A stretch of 64,000 nucleotides of DNA from Alkalicoccus urumqiensis (GCF_002993335.1 NZ_PVNS01000005.1:177019-241018); one strand, 5' to 3'. Positions 45,059 to 53,466 are shown, numbered from the stretch's first letter. Notes: generated by a model from the letters alone, not told the origin. Program-made: numbers and translations.

Positions 45059-45325
45059 CTAATAATGGTAGCGGCACGCAATCACACAGATCTGCTGTTT
45101 ATCAACGGTATACACCAGCCGATGTTCGATATCGATCCGCCGGCTGTAAAAGCCGGCCAGGTTTCCTTTTAATTTTTCCGGTTTTCCGATACCCTCAAGC
45201 GCTCCGTCCCGCTCGATGCGTTTCAGCAGTTGATTGATGCGTGTAAGCATTTTTCTATCTTTCGTCTGCCAATATTGATAATCCTGAAACGCATGATGCG
45301 TAAACAAAACATTGAGTTTACTCAT
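45059..45325 (-). CDS. yoeB: YoeB/Txe-family mRNA-cleaving toxin
   Basis: The 88-residue protein matches YoeB: FTHHAFQDYQYWQTKDRK near the N-terminus, LKRIERDGALEGIGKPEKLKG in the middle and the active-site end GFYSRRIDIEHRLVY...ACRYHY with the catalytic Glu, Arg, His and Tyr. It cuts mRNA on the ribosome. It overlaps the antitoxin gene by eight bases. Confidence 0.93.
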   Translation of the reverse strand: MSKLNVLFTHHAFQDYQYWQTKDRKMLTRINQLLKRIERDGALEGIGKPEKLKGNLAGFYSRRIDIEHRLVYTVDKQQICVIACRYHY

Positions 45326-45557
45326 CGATATCCACAGTCGTCGTATTCTGATCGTTTAATTGTTGAATCGATTCGGATAAGCGGTCCGCATTGCTCGGAT
45401 TGCTTATCAGATAAATAGTTTCCATATACTGGTTGTATTCCTCCTCTGAAATCAGAACGGCATTCCGCTCTTTGGTCGTAATCGTAATGGCTTCCTTGTC
45501 ATCGTTGACTTTCTCGATCAGCTGCTTAAAATTCTTCCGTGCGTTGGAGTAATTCAT
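45318..45557 (-). CDS. yefM: YefM/Phd-family antitoxin
   Basis: The 79-residue protein matches YefM: NYSNARKNFKQLIEKVNDD, ITTKERNAVLISEEEYNQY and an acidic C-terminal tail that wraps the toxin. It neutralises YoeB and represses the operon through the TGTACA sites upstream. Confidence 0.93.
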   Translation of the reverse strand: MNYSNARKNFKQLIEKVNDDKEAITITTKERNAVLISEEEYNQYMETIYLISNPSNADRLSESIQQLNDQNTTTVDIDE

Positions 45558-45590
45558 GACACTTATTGTGATCAGCCCCTCTTCTTTGAT

Positions 45591-45608
45591 TGTACATTTA
45601 ATTGTACA
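45591..45608 (-). promoter_or_regulatory. YefM operator
   Basis: Two TGTACA palindromes (45591-45596, 45603-45608) with centres 12 bp apart, in the yefM promoter region. The E. coli yefM operator is known for paired TGTACA cores with similar spacing. Confidence 0.75.
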
Positions 45609-45659
45609 ATTCGTCTACATATCTGCAGAAAAACAAGCCTGCAATGCCCCAGCATAGGG

Positions 45660-45864
45660 GGCAGCGGACTTGGCTGCCGGTGGATGGGGAAGTGGGAATG
45701 TGCCGGTGCGTTGTAGGAAAATCGGCTGAGAAGTGGGACTATTCCCTGCCGAAACGGGAATTTTCAGACCTTGTGGGAACGCACCCCTTTCTTATGGGAA
45801 TGCACCGCTGACTTATCGGACTCGGAGCTCCCGTTATGGGACTCCGCACCTTCATTGTGGGACT
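45660..45864 (-). repeat. Phased element, A(G/T)TCCCA array, next to yefM-yoeB
   Basis: Minus orientation. Nine words (plus strand TGGGAAT and variants) at 45693-45864 with the 5-19-4 pattern and one 20-nt step from a single-base loss near 45714-45733; hpA (GGCAGC/GCTGCC) at about 45660-45680. The following hpB is displaced to 44963 by the toxin-antitoxin genes. Confidence 0.85.
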
Positions 45865-45896
45865 CTCCTCCTGCCGCCGAGTCTCCCCACTATGAC

Positions 45897-45930
45897 AAAA
45901 GGCGTTCCGGAATTTTCCGGGACGCCTTTT
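45897..45930 (-). terminator. Terminator of the decayed yoeB copy
   Basis: AAAAGGCGT.CCGG-aatttt-CCGG.ACGCCTTTT, homologous in place and form to the hairpin after intact yoeB. Confidence 0.7.
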
Positions 45931-45946
45931 GTCGATAGTCGAATCG

Positions 45947-46115
45947 AATAATGATAGCGGCAGGGTCTCACATTCTATGGATACTCATCTACGGTATATA
46001 CAAGCCGATGGGCGATACTGATTCAGTGGCTGTAAAAGCCGGCCAGGTTTCCTTTTTCATTTTGACCAGTATCGTCCAGCGTCCCTTCCGGTCGAAGCGG
46101 ACGTTTTTCACAGTC
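45947..46115 (-). pseudogene. Decayed yoeB fragment
   Basis: The stretch aligns with the 3' half of yoeB (45059-45230): ggctgtaaaagccggccagg is identical, and matches run on both sides with several substitutions and frame breaks (for example stop-creating changes in place of the IEHRLVY region). No antitoxin remnant follows before the next gene. It is the relic of a second toxin-antitoxin copy. Confidence 0.75.
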
Positions 46116-46140
46116 CCGGAACAGCCAAAGCCATCCCCCA

Positions 46141-47088
46141 CTACTCCAGTGCCTTTTTCGCGAGCTGGCTCCAGATGAGGTCGAAGAAGTGGACGTCTTC
46201 GTAGCTTCCGGGAGCGCGGACGAGGGCTTCCGCGCGCTCCTGCCAGCTGCGGGCGAGGTCCTGCTCACCGCGCGCCGCGGCCCAGACGGCGGCGGTGCCG
46301 TATACGGAGGCGGATTCCACCTCGGAGGCGGGCGCTCCGGTGGCACGGATGGCGCGGCCGGGGAGCTTGTCTTCCTCTTCCCACATCTGCACGGTCCAGT
46401 TCCAGAGCGGATCGGCGGAAACGCCGAGTGCTTCGCTTTCTGCGCCGGCGAGCATCTGATCGACGAGGTGCACTTCCTCTTCCCGTTCGTATTCTCCGCT
46501 CTCCGGCAGAAACCGCTCGGGAAAGAACGGATCGATGGCCGCGTCTTCATATACTTGGCGCATCGCCTCCTCCTCTCCCGGAAACGGCCCGTAGCTCAGG
46601 ACGACGCGGGCGCTCGCTGCCTCCTGCTCCCAGTCATAGAAATCAAGCGGCAGGCCGTCTGCGAGCTGATGCTCGCGGGCGGTCTGCCGCAGCGCGCTGC
46701 GGAGCGCTTCATCTGCGGTATAGTCTGCGATGCGGCGGTCATCGATCCACGCGTTGACCGGAATCTTCTCCTCCCCTTCGATCCGCCAGTGAAGAAACGC
46801 CGATTCTTCTGTTTCGACCAGAAAAACGCGGCGGATCATCTCTTCGACTTCCGCCTGCCCGCTCCTGTCTCCACGCTCGTGCTTCCACTGCAGGTAGAGA
46901 CCGGCGGATTCGGACAGGTATTCGTCGGAATCCGGGGTGCCGTAAGAGCGGATGCGGCCGTCTTCTTCCATATAATGATCCTGAATCACCTTATCCACTT
47001 CACGTGCCTCCCACCCGGACGGCGTCACCCAGAACCACACAGCCAAAGCGGTGAGCAGAAGGCCAGCACACAGCAGCGTCGTTTTCAT
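46141..47088 (-). CDS. GH8-like exported protein of the exopolysaccharide operon (YdaJ-like)
   Basis: The 315-residue protein has an N-terminal membrane anchor (about 4-24) and a helical domain similar to family 8 glycosidases: DGRIRSYGTPDSDEYLSES and LSYGPFPGEEEAMRQVYE. It is the last gene of an operon with a glycosyltransferase, matching YdaJ in Bacillus subtilis. It may trim or handle the polymer. Its start overlaps the glycosyltransferase stop by one base. Confidence 0.75.
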   Translation of the reverse strand: MKTTLLCAGLLLTALAVWFWVTPSGWEAREVDKVIQDHYMEEDGRIRSYGTPDSDEYLSESAGLYLQWKHERGDRSGQAEVEEMIRRVFLVETEESAFLHWRIEGEEKIPVNAWIDDRRIADYTADEALRSALRQTAREHQLADGLPLDFYDWEQEAASARVVLSYGPFPGEEEAMRQVYEDAAIDPFFPERFLPESGEYEREEEVHLVDQMLAGAESEALGVSADPLWNWTVQMWEEEDKLPGRAIRATGAPASEVESASVYGTAAVWAAARGEQDLARSWQERAEALVRAPGSYEDVHFFDLIWSQLAKKALE

Positions 47089-48323
47089 CAGGCGACCGGC
47101 CGATTTTTAAAGCGGCGTGTTTTGTCCCAGCCGATGACCTGCTTTTTGATGAGGCGCTTCCACAGGTAGATGGCGGCGCTGCGTCCGAGCAGGAGGACGA
47201 AGAGCTGGGCGTAAGTGAAGTACATGATGAGTGCGGTCAGAACGTTCACCGGGGTGACGGTGCGGTCGATGACAAGTGCGCCGATGAGCTGGGAAGTGTA
47301 GACGATGTAGCTCATGAACCAGAGCATGAGAACGGGTGCGGCGAAGACGGGTTCAAACAGGTCGAACAGGCTTCCGATGAAGAAGAGGTGCGAAAACAGG
47401 AGCAGAACGGCGAAAAAGAGATAGACGGTTACGTGCTGGATCGAGTGGTAAAAGGCGCGTTTTTTCCAGAAGGTTTTCGTGAAAAAGACTTTTTCCAGCA
47501 GGTACAGGTTGCCGATGAGCCAGCGGGTGCGCTGTTTGATGAAGGTGCGGAGGGTTTCAGGCTCCTGCTCCCACGTGCGTGATTCGGGCTCCACCGGCAG
47601 AAGCCAGCCGGCAGCGGTCAGACGGATGGTGAGCTCGGCATCTTCTGCAAGTGCGTTCATGTCATAACCGCCGATGTCTTCGACGACGCTTCTGCGGAGA
47701 AGCATGTTCGTTCCGGCAAGCGAGCCGGTTTTCATCATCTGCCAGCGCCCGCACTGCATGAGAAGCTGGAACACCTGGAACTCCAGCGTGATCATCCGCG
47801 TGAGCCAGTTCGTATCGGCATTCCGCGTTTTCACGTAGCCGACGGCTCCGGCCGCACGGTCTGTCGTTTCCGCTTTCTCCACGAGACGTTTCACCGCATC
47901 CGGTTCCGGCTGGTTGTCCGCGTCAAAGACGACAAAGTACTCGGTATCCGTGATGGAGAGCCCGTAGTTCAGGACGCGGGATTTCCCCTTCGGCGATCCG
48001 TCCGGGACCGCAATATAATGAATGCGGCTGAAGGCTTCTGCAAAGGAACGGCCGATCTCCCCTGTGTCGTCACTCGACTGATCATCAAGCAGAAATACCT
48101 GAAGCTCACCGGGATAGGAAAGGCGGCTCATGGCCGTAAGCGTATCCGTCATCACCACACCCTCGTTGTGCGCCGGAATAAGCACCGATACCGACGGATA
48201 CGACGCCATTTCCGCTTGGGGGCGTTTCCGTATCCGGTACGTCACCCCGGCGAGCGTGACGAGCGAATAATAGACGAGCAGCAGCCAGAAAAACGACATG
48301 ATGAAGATCAGAATGACGTTCAT
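47088..48323 (-). CDS. Family 2 glycosyltransferase (YdaM-like)
   Basis: The 411-residue membrane glycosyltransferase has an N-terminal helix, a GT-A domain with LIPAHNEG, FDADNQPEP (DxD), EDAELTIRL and the processive motif QRTRW, then four C-terminal helices. These are marks of cellulose/hyaluronan-type synthases, which build and export a polymer. Genes before and after fit the ydaK-ydaM-ydaJ order; ydaL and ydaN equivalents are absent here. Confidence 0.88.
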   Translation of the reverse strand: MNVILIFIMSFFWLLLVYYSLVTLAGVTYRIRKRPQAEMASYPSVSVLIPAHNEGVVMTDTLTAMSRLSYPGELQVFLLDDQSSDDTGEIGRSFAEAFSRIHYIAVPDGSPKGKSRVLNYGLSITDTEYFVVFDADNQPEPDAVKRLVEKAETTDRAAGAVGYVKTRNADTNWLTRMITLEFQVFQLLMQCGRWQMMKTGSLAGTNMLLRRSVVEDIGGYDMNALAEDAELTIRLTAAGWLLPVEPESRTWEQEPETLRTFIKQRTRWLIGNLYLLEKVFFTKTFWKKRAFYHSIQHVTVYLFFAVLLLFSHLFFIGSLFDLFEPVFAAPVLMLWFMSYIVYTSQLIGALVIDRTVTPVNVLTALIMYFTYAQLFVLLLGRSAAIYLWKRLIKKQVIGWDKTRRFKNRPVA

Positions 48324-49097
48324 CTACGACACTTCCTGTCCAGCCAGAAGTGCATCCACCTGCGCGGCGAAATCGACGACCGCTTCACTGTGGACCTCGA
48401 CCGGCATACGCACGAAGTTCAGCTGCCGGTGCAGTCTTTTTTCCAGCCGCTTCAGCACAATCCGCTCCCCTTCTTCGTTCGTATTCTGCAGGCAGAGGAG
48501 AACGCTGTTTTCCGACGGACGGGTGACGAGATCGTAGGAGTCCCGGACGCTTAAAAGCGCCTCCTGCACAATTTTCTGCAGCACTTCCCGCTGCGTCGTT
48601 GGAGGGATATGATCGGAAAGCGTCAGACGGACGAGACGGCTCATCTCTCCGCGGCGTTTCATTCCGGCCTCTACTGCCTCCCCGCGTTCCAAAAACTCCG
48701 TCATGGAAAGGGCCCGGGTATCCACATCAAATTTTTCCAATTCTTTTACGCGCAGCTGGAGAGCTGAATAAGCCTCCGCTCCTTTCTTTACTTCATGCAT
48801 GAGCACCCATAACAGGAGAAGCGACGCCGTGAGCGCCAGATGGGCCTGGATCAGCAGATACTGCTGGCTGTCGAAGTAGGCCATCTGGAGAGCAAAAATC
48901 GTCAGCCCGAAGCCGTAGGTCAGCGAAATGGTGAGAAGCAGCAGGAAATTCCAGACGGACCGGAGGACGCTCATTAAAACGACGGCTGTGGTCAGGACGA
49001 CAAGGTGAATTACCGTATAAACGGAAGGCAGCGTCAGGTGAATCAGAAGGGAGAAACTAAACAGAGCCAGAACCATCGACAGTCGCTTGACATTCAT
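48324..49097 (-). CDS. Membrane protein with degenerate GGDEF domain (YdaK-like)
   Basis: The 257-residue protein has about five membrane helices (1-110) and a C-terminal domain with the GGDEF fold pattern (SMTEFLERGEAVEAGMKRRGE, then RDSYDLVTR), but PSENS stands where GGDEF should be, so it cannot make c-di-GMP. In YdaK such a domain is a c-di-GMP receptor that switches on the linked synthase. The inhibitory-site RxxD is also not exact (one residue longer), so ligand binding needs a test. One base separates it from the glycosyltransferase gene. Confidence 0.75.
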   Translation of the reverse strand: MNVKRLSMVLALFSFSLLIHLTLPSVYTVIHLVVLTTAVVLMSVLRSVWNFLLLLTISLTYGFGLTIFALQMAYFDSQQYLLIQAHLALTASLLLLWVLMHEVKKGAEAYSALQLRVKELEKFDVDTRALSMTEFLERGEAVEAGMKRRGEMSRLVRLTLSDHIPPTTQREVLQKIVQEALLSVRDSYDLVTRPSENSVLLCLQNTNEEGERIVLKRLEKRLHRQLNFVRMPVEVHSEAVVDFAAQVDALLAGQEVS

Positions 49098-49268
49098 AAC
49101 AGACAGCCACCTTCCTCTAAGACAAAAGAACGTTCATTTTTGTCGTTTTTTGTCTTAACATGTCTTTTTTCTTAGTATACCCTTTAGAAGTTATTTTTAT
49201 CTGTGTAAAAGTGCGTAAAAAGGCTCAGCCTTTATTTTTAATTCCTGACATAAATTAACTAATGATTC

Positions 49269-49297
49269 TGGCAATTTACCTTCCATTCTTATATACT
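49269..49297 (+). promoter_or_regulatory. Sigma-A-like promoter
   Basis: TGGCAA, 17 bp, TATACT, 38 bp before the start codon of the 49335 gene. Confidence 0.45.
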
Positions 49298-49334
49298 AGG
49301 ACTTAACTACATCTTAGAGAAAGGCGGTGGAGCA

Positions 49335-50447
49335 ATGGACACTCCCCTGCTGGCAGAAAAGGTCTGGACATTATCCGGAGAGGCACTTTGTGAGGAATGG
49401 GAACGTCTCTATCAGAAGGAGATAGACCCGGCGCATCCGGATGCGTATTTACAGGTCGATTTATTTCTTTTCTGGTGCAGAGCTGCGGAGGTTTCCTGGG
49501 AGTACTGCGCAGATCGGAAACAGCTGGAGAAAAACTGCTATCTCCTGGTACATAATCTGCTTCATGCCTGCGGGGAGCGGCAGTGGTCCATAAACGAACC
49601 GCTCACTGCGCTGTATCAAACCGGTCTGCGGGAAGCTGCCTTCCGAAACCAAGGGGAAGTTCAGCGGATCATACCGGGTGTTTATCCGGATATGGCGAAT
49701 GAAAACGTGCTGAATGCCTTAGCCGATGTACTTGCCGGCGAATCTCCTGAAACCGTACGTCCTCTTCTTCATGCAGATCATTCAGAACCGATGACGGACA
49801 CTCAGAAGGCCGTTCTCTCGATAGCGAGAACGCTTATTCATTCATGCTCCAGCAGAAATTATCAGCTGTATGCATTCCTGGAAGAATGGCGCGGCCGGCT
49901 GGAAAAAAGCCGTATGCTTGCAGTAAGCCTGAACGTCCACAGCACGGTGGCAGAAACTGCATCTGACATGGTGACAGACCTCCAGGAAGAAGAAAAACGA
50001 CTCCTGCTGCAGAAAGAAATGCTCGCAAAAGCCGTCACAGCTGCACAGTTCCGCCTGTATGAAGCAGCAATTCAGAAGGCCGGCTTTCTGGATCCATACA
50101 CAGTAGAAGCACAAAGCCTTGAAGAAGAGCTTGTACAGAGCGCGGCACCGTTGGAAAACGAGCGGCTCCGCAAGCAGCTGACAGAAAAGATGCTCGCCGG
50201 ACAGTTCGGCAGAAACCTGCCTGCGCTTGAGCGCCTGACTGTACTGCTGAAAAAAGAGCAGCAGCTTCTGCAGAAAATCACAGACCTCCGCAATGAGCTG
50301 AAGCAGGTTTCCCGGGAACAGCGCCGCTCCATCCGGCGGATGCACCTTCTTACAAAAACCTGGCACCTCTCCCATCACCAAAACCTTCTTAACGACACTC
50401 CCCCAAAGGCACCTCTCGTCCAGGAATGGATATTTCCCGGGAAATAA
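49335..50447 (+). CDS. Protein of unknown function with C-terminal coiled coil
   Basis: The 370-residue protein is soluble and mostly helical. It has several Cys and Trp in the first 90 residues (LFLFWCRAAEVSWEYCADRKQ is a typical stretch) and Leu/Gln/Lys-rich segments from about 210 to 345 that should form coiled coils. I do not recognise a family. The ATG follows AAAGGCGGTGG. It is monocistronic with a hairpin after it; a regulator gene lies 400 bp downstream. Confidence 0.75.
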   Translation: MDTPLLAEKVWTLSGEALCEEWERLYQKEIDPAHPDAYLQVDLFLFWCRAAEVSWEYCADRKQLEKNCYLLVHNLLHACGERQWSINEPLTALYQTGLREAAFRNQGEVQRIIPGVYPDMANENVLNALADVLAGESPETVRPLLHADHSEPMTDTQKAVLSIARTLIHSCSSRNYQLYAFLEEWRGRLEKSRMLAVSLNVHSTVAETASDMVTDLQEEEKRLLLQKEMLAKAVTAAQFRLYEAAIQKAGFLDPYTVEAQSLEEELVQSAAPLENERLRKQLTEKMLAGQFGRNLPALERLTVLLKKEQQLLQKITDLRNELKQVSREQRRSIRRMHLLTKTWHLSHHQNLLNDTPPKAPLVQEWIFPGK

Positions 50448-50458
50448 TACGCCGGATA

Positions 50459-50490
50459 GAACCAGCTTTTAGTTAACTAGAAGCTGGTTC
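50459..50490 (+). terminator. Terminator-like hairpin
   Basis: GAACCAGCTT / AAGCTGGTTC stem with TTAACTA loop; T tract is weak. Confidence 0.65.
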
Positions 50491-50577
50491 TCTTCATATC
50501 AAATTAGCTCAAACCCACTTGTTTTATAAATATTGGAAATAAGTAAAACAAATTAACTAGGCTGTTCTGTTCTATTG

Positions 50578-50715
50578 TTAATATCTTTTGATAAGCGATA
50601 GACAATATGTGCACTTCTTTATATACTTCTCGGTAAATAATCTGCCTACACATTTGGTATGTATAAGGATCGTTCGTAAGTTTTCATTCCATTTACGTTT
50701 CATCATTTTACTCAT
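50578..50715 (-). CDS. Possible small cationic Cys-containing protein (45 aa)
   Basis: An ATG at 50715 with GGAGGGG nine bases before it opens a 45-codon frame ending in TAA. The product starts MSKMMKRKWNENL and ends CTYCLSLIKRY; it has three Cys and many Lys/Arg. It lies in an AT-rich gap between the unknown protein and the LuxR-type regulator. The strong ribosome site is the main support; no homologue is known to me. Confidence 0.4.
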   Translation of the reverse strand: MSKMMKRKWNENLRTILIHTKCVGRLFTEKYIKKCTYCLSLIKRY

Positions 50716-50775
50716 AAGAAGTTTCCCCTCCAGATAATCACAGCTTCCCCGCACTTTCCTCTCCGCACGTTTCTA

Positions 50776-50794
50776 TGCAGGTTCTAAACCTGCA
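50776..50794. promoter_or_regulatory. Perfect 8-3-8 inverted repeat before the LuxR-type gene
   Basis: TGCAGGTT-CTA-AACCTGCA, 61 bp before the regulator start. It may be an autoregulatory operator or a short hairpin in the leader. Confidence 0.45.
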
Positions 50795-50854
50795 CGTATC
50801 CATGAAGAGCATGGAAACCAATCATTTACACGACGTTGATCAGGAGGATGTTTT

Positions 50855-51496
50855 ATGAAGCACGTTTATTTTATAGCAGACGACCGGACGAAAACGCTTG
50901 ATTCTGTCACCCTCCCCACCTCCTGCGAACTGCACCTGCTGGCCGAGCCAGCAGAATTGTACAATCATCCTCCAGGACTGGTATTGTGGCAGACCGATTC
51001 ACCGATGAAACAGTATCTTCTGTATAAGGACGGCCTGGATTCCGCATTCTGCTTTGTGTACCTGCCTGCAAAGGAGCAGATCGAACAGAGCAGCGCGCTT
51101 CTTATGAAAGAAATCGCCGGGCTGATCAGCTGGGAAACATTCATTCAGTATAAACAGCAGTGTTTTGCAGCGTTATTTAGAAATTACATACTTGTCGAAC
51201 CGGAAATGCACTACGAAATGGCCCGGCTTATACAGGAATCCAAACAGTTAAACCGTCCGATCCGAATTCTCCGGCTTCAGGAGGAAAACGTTCCAGCGTT
51301 TCTCACTGATAAAGAGAAGAAGGTACTTCTATTACTGGCTGATGGACTGGGCACACAGGAAATAGCGGATAAGCTGTACTATTCCCCCAAAACTATCCGC
51401 GGCTATTTCACCAGACTGTTAAGAAAAACCGGAAATAAAAGCAGAACGGACCTCGTAGTCCAGGCGTACAGAGAGAAGTGGGTGGAAGCGGAATAA
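50855..51496 (+). CDS. LuxR/NarL-type transcriptional regulator
   Basis: The 213-residue protein ends in a LuxR helix-turn-helix (about 148-208: LTDKEKKVLLLLADGLGTQE, then YYSPKTIRGYFTRLLRKTG). The N-terminal part has a receiver-like length but lacks the DD pair and a clear phosphoacceptor Asp, so it is probably not a normal phosphorylated response regulator. No kinase gene is adjacent. Confidence 0.82.
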   Translation: MKHVYFIADDRTKTLDSVTLPTSCELHLLAEPAELYNHPPGLVLWQTDSPMKQYLLYKDGLDSAFCFVYLPAKEQIEQSSALLMKEIAGLISWETFIQYKQQCFAALFRNYILVEPEMHYEMARLIQESKQLNRPIRILRLQEENVPAFLTDKEKKVLLLLADGLGTQEIADKLYYSPKTIRGYFTRLLRKTGNKSRTDLVVQAYREKWVEAE

Positions 51497-51653
51497 ATTA
51501 TTTTTCCTACGGCACATCCAGCACCATAAAAACTAAGGGGAAAGCTGGGCGGAAGAACCTGTACGTTCTCGTAAAAAAGTTCGTGCCTTCGTGTATAGGC
51601 CGGTAAGCGGAAGCAGGATATGATAAGGAGACCATGGAGAAAGGGTGATGACG

Positions 51654-52373
51654 ATGAAACGACTCCTTTTTCTGCTGCTCGTCCCTCTGCTTCTCGTAAC
51701 AGCCTTCCCTGCCGGTGCCGCCGCTTCCGTTCAGCTGGATGAAGGGATTATCCGCGACTCGCGTACGCTGCTGCCTCTCCGCAGTATTTTTGAGGCGCTC
51801 GATGCCGACGTGCACTACGAAGCCGCGGACAAATCAATTACGGCGACGTCCGGAAAAGACACGATTTATTTGAAAATCGGCTCGAAAACCGCCCGGAAAA
51901 ACAGTCAGACGATCCAGCTCGACACGGCTCCGCTCATTCAGAACAGCCGCACGTACGTCCCGGGACGGTTTATCAGCGAGAGCCTCGGTGCGTCGGTGGA
52001 CTGGAACAACACGACGAAGACGATGGAAATCCGTCACAACGGGAACGTGTTTACCGTGCCGACAACCGTGCAGAACGTGTGGGGAAAAGGACTTTACCGC
52101 GTGCATAACGTTTCTGGAGTAAGAGGCGGACTCACGATTCAGAATGAAACGAGCCGCTCCATGGATTTTGTCATTGATGTTGCATACAGTCATGTCGGTT
52201 ATTTACAAGGAACGGCTGTGAAAAATGGTACGACGGCAGTGTACGGCCCGGACCGACATAACTGCACAGTGACCTTTACGAGAACAGGCAGCACGATTAA
52301 CGTGAACGAGACACCCGGCTGCCAGTATCATCACGGCGTCGGCATCTCATTTGCATTCCAGTACCGGAAATAA
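51654..52373 (+). CDS. Secreted protein with copper-amine-oxidase-N-like domain
   Basis: The 239-residue protein has a signal peptide (about 1-24, ending AGAAA) and a domain of the copper amine oxidase N-terminal type (about 28-125: DSRTLLPLRSIFEALDADV, then RTYVPGRFISESLGASVDW). The remaining 110 residues are beta-rich and unrecognised. The ATG at 51654 is eight bases past AAAGGG. It probably binds the cell wall or polymers; copper binding is not implied. Confidence 0.8.
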   Translation: MKRLLFLLLVPLLLVTAFPAGAAASVQLDEGIIRDSRTLLPLRSIFEALDADVHYEAADKSITATSGKDTIYLKIGSKTARKNSQTIQLDTAPLIQNSRTYVPGRFISESLGASVDWNNTTKTMEIRHNGNVFTVPTTVQNVWGKGLYRVHNVSGVRGGLTIQNETSRSMDFVIDVAYSHVGYLQGTAVKNGTTAVYGPDRHNCTVTFTRTGSTINVNETPGCQYHHGVGISFAFQYRK

Positions 52374-52452
52374 AACGTCGTTTTGCGCATCTTTTTGTAA
52401 GCACCTTCGTCTACACCGGCAGAATGGATTCGGAGACGAAAGGATGAGGCAG

Positions 52453-53148
52453 ATGAGTGTGCCTGTACAAGTGAAACCGGAGAAGAAATGGGCGATGGAG
52501 TATGCGCTGATGAACAGCCGGAGTTTTTATCTGCCGGTGTGTGAGCCACGGCCGATGCTTGCGGCGAGGTGGATGACGCCGGTAGTGACGAGAGATATGC
52601 CGCTGGAGGCGGTGCGGCGGCAGATTATGTCCGAGCAGGAGACAGTGCTGTTCGTGCACCCGCTGTCGTTTTCGGAAGAGATGTCAGACGGGGAGCGTGC
52701 GCTGCTCCCGGCGGTGCCGCTTGCGCAGCTGAAGTCGAGGTATCCGGGTGTGGACGAGGTGAACCGGCCGGTCCGGGACGGGCGCTATACGCCGCACGCG
52801 CTGTATTTTCCGGACGTTCCGGTGACGCGCTCGGCATATGAGTCGTTCCCGGTGTCCCTCATGATGGCAGCGCCGGTGCTTCCGGCACCCGGCGCGGAAA
52901 AGGAACGGCTTGAGGAACTGAAGCACCGCCTGGAGAAAACGCTCGCGCTCGCAGCGAATCTCGGACACCACCACGTTGTACTCGACGCGTTCGGCCTTGA
53001 GGAAAACGGCTTTTCCGAAGTGGAGGCAGCGGCGGCCATGAGCGACGTGCTTTCGCAGAAGACGATCCGGAGCTGGTTCTCCACGGTGACGATCGCCCCC
53101 GGCCACCGCGGGGAGAACGCGCAGCGGGCGTTTGAGGACGTGTTTTAA
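52453..53148 (+). CDS. PARG-like protein (TIGR02452-like), degenerate
   Basis: The 231-residue protein has a C-terminal half like the bacterial PARG/TIGR02452 family: YTPHALYFPDVPVTRS, VSLMMAAPVLPAP and LGHHHVVLDAFGLEENGFS, which stands where that family has a LGAxGCGxFxN motif. The N-terminal GGG and QEE catalytic signature is absent (EQETVLF at best). It may be an inactive or altered ADP-ribose-binding protein. The ATG at 52453 is eight bases past GAAAGGA. Confidence 0.6.
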   Translation: MSVPVQVKPEKKWAMEYALMNSRSFYLPVCEPRPMLAARWMTPVVTRDMPLEAVRRQIMSEQETVLFVHPLSFSEEMSDGERALLPAVPLAQLKSRYPGVDEVNRPVRDGRYTPHALYFPDVPVTRSAYESFPVSLMMAAPVLPAPGAEKERLEELKHRLEKTLALAANLGHHHVVLDAFGLEENGFSEVEAAAAMSDVLSQKTIRSWFSTVTIAPGHRGENAQRAFEDVF

Positions 53149-53158
53149 CGCAAAAATC

Positions 53159-53201
53159 AGGCTGCGGCTGGTACGTCATTGTACCGGCCGCAGCCTTTTT
53201 G
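53159..53201 (+). terminator. Rho-independent terminator
   Basis: GGCTGCGGC.GGTAC / GTACC.GCCGCAGCC then TTTTT. Confidence 0.9.
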
Positions 53202-53206
53202 TTCAT

Positions 53207-53447
53207 CATGGCGGGCGGTATCAGCCCGCGGTCAATCGTACTGTTCCGCCTGGAAAAGCTTTCCCCAGAAAAGCGGACCAACTCTGAGCTTTATCGGACC
53301 AAAAATGGCCTCCGGCGGAACAGGAACGCCCCGGAGCGGAACAGAATCAGCTTCTATCGGAACAACCGGCCTCTGCCGGACCAGGAAACGTGCCCGGCGG
53401 ACCAGGTTCCAGTCCATATCGGACCAGGTTTGGAACAGACCGGACCA
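53207..53447 (+). repeat. Phased element, CGGACCA array
   Basis: hpB-like hairpin (GGCGGGC/GCCCGC, 53207-53233), then nine CGGACCA/CGGAACA words from 53274 to 53447 at steps 21,21,21,21,19,21,22,21. The spacers share almost nothing with the 31411-32640 copies, while every step length agrees. hpA is missing or decayed. Confidence 0.92.
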
Positions 53448-53466
53448 CCTCTGCTCTGACCGCCGG

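Noticed and set aside
53274..53447. CRISPR array
   Set aside because: The repeated part is only 7 nt, the period is 21 nt, words vary, and there are no cas genes in the window.
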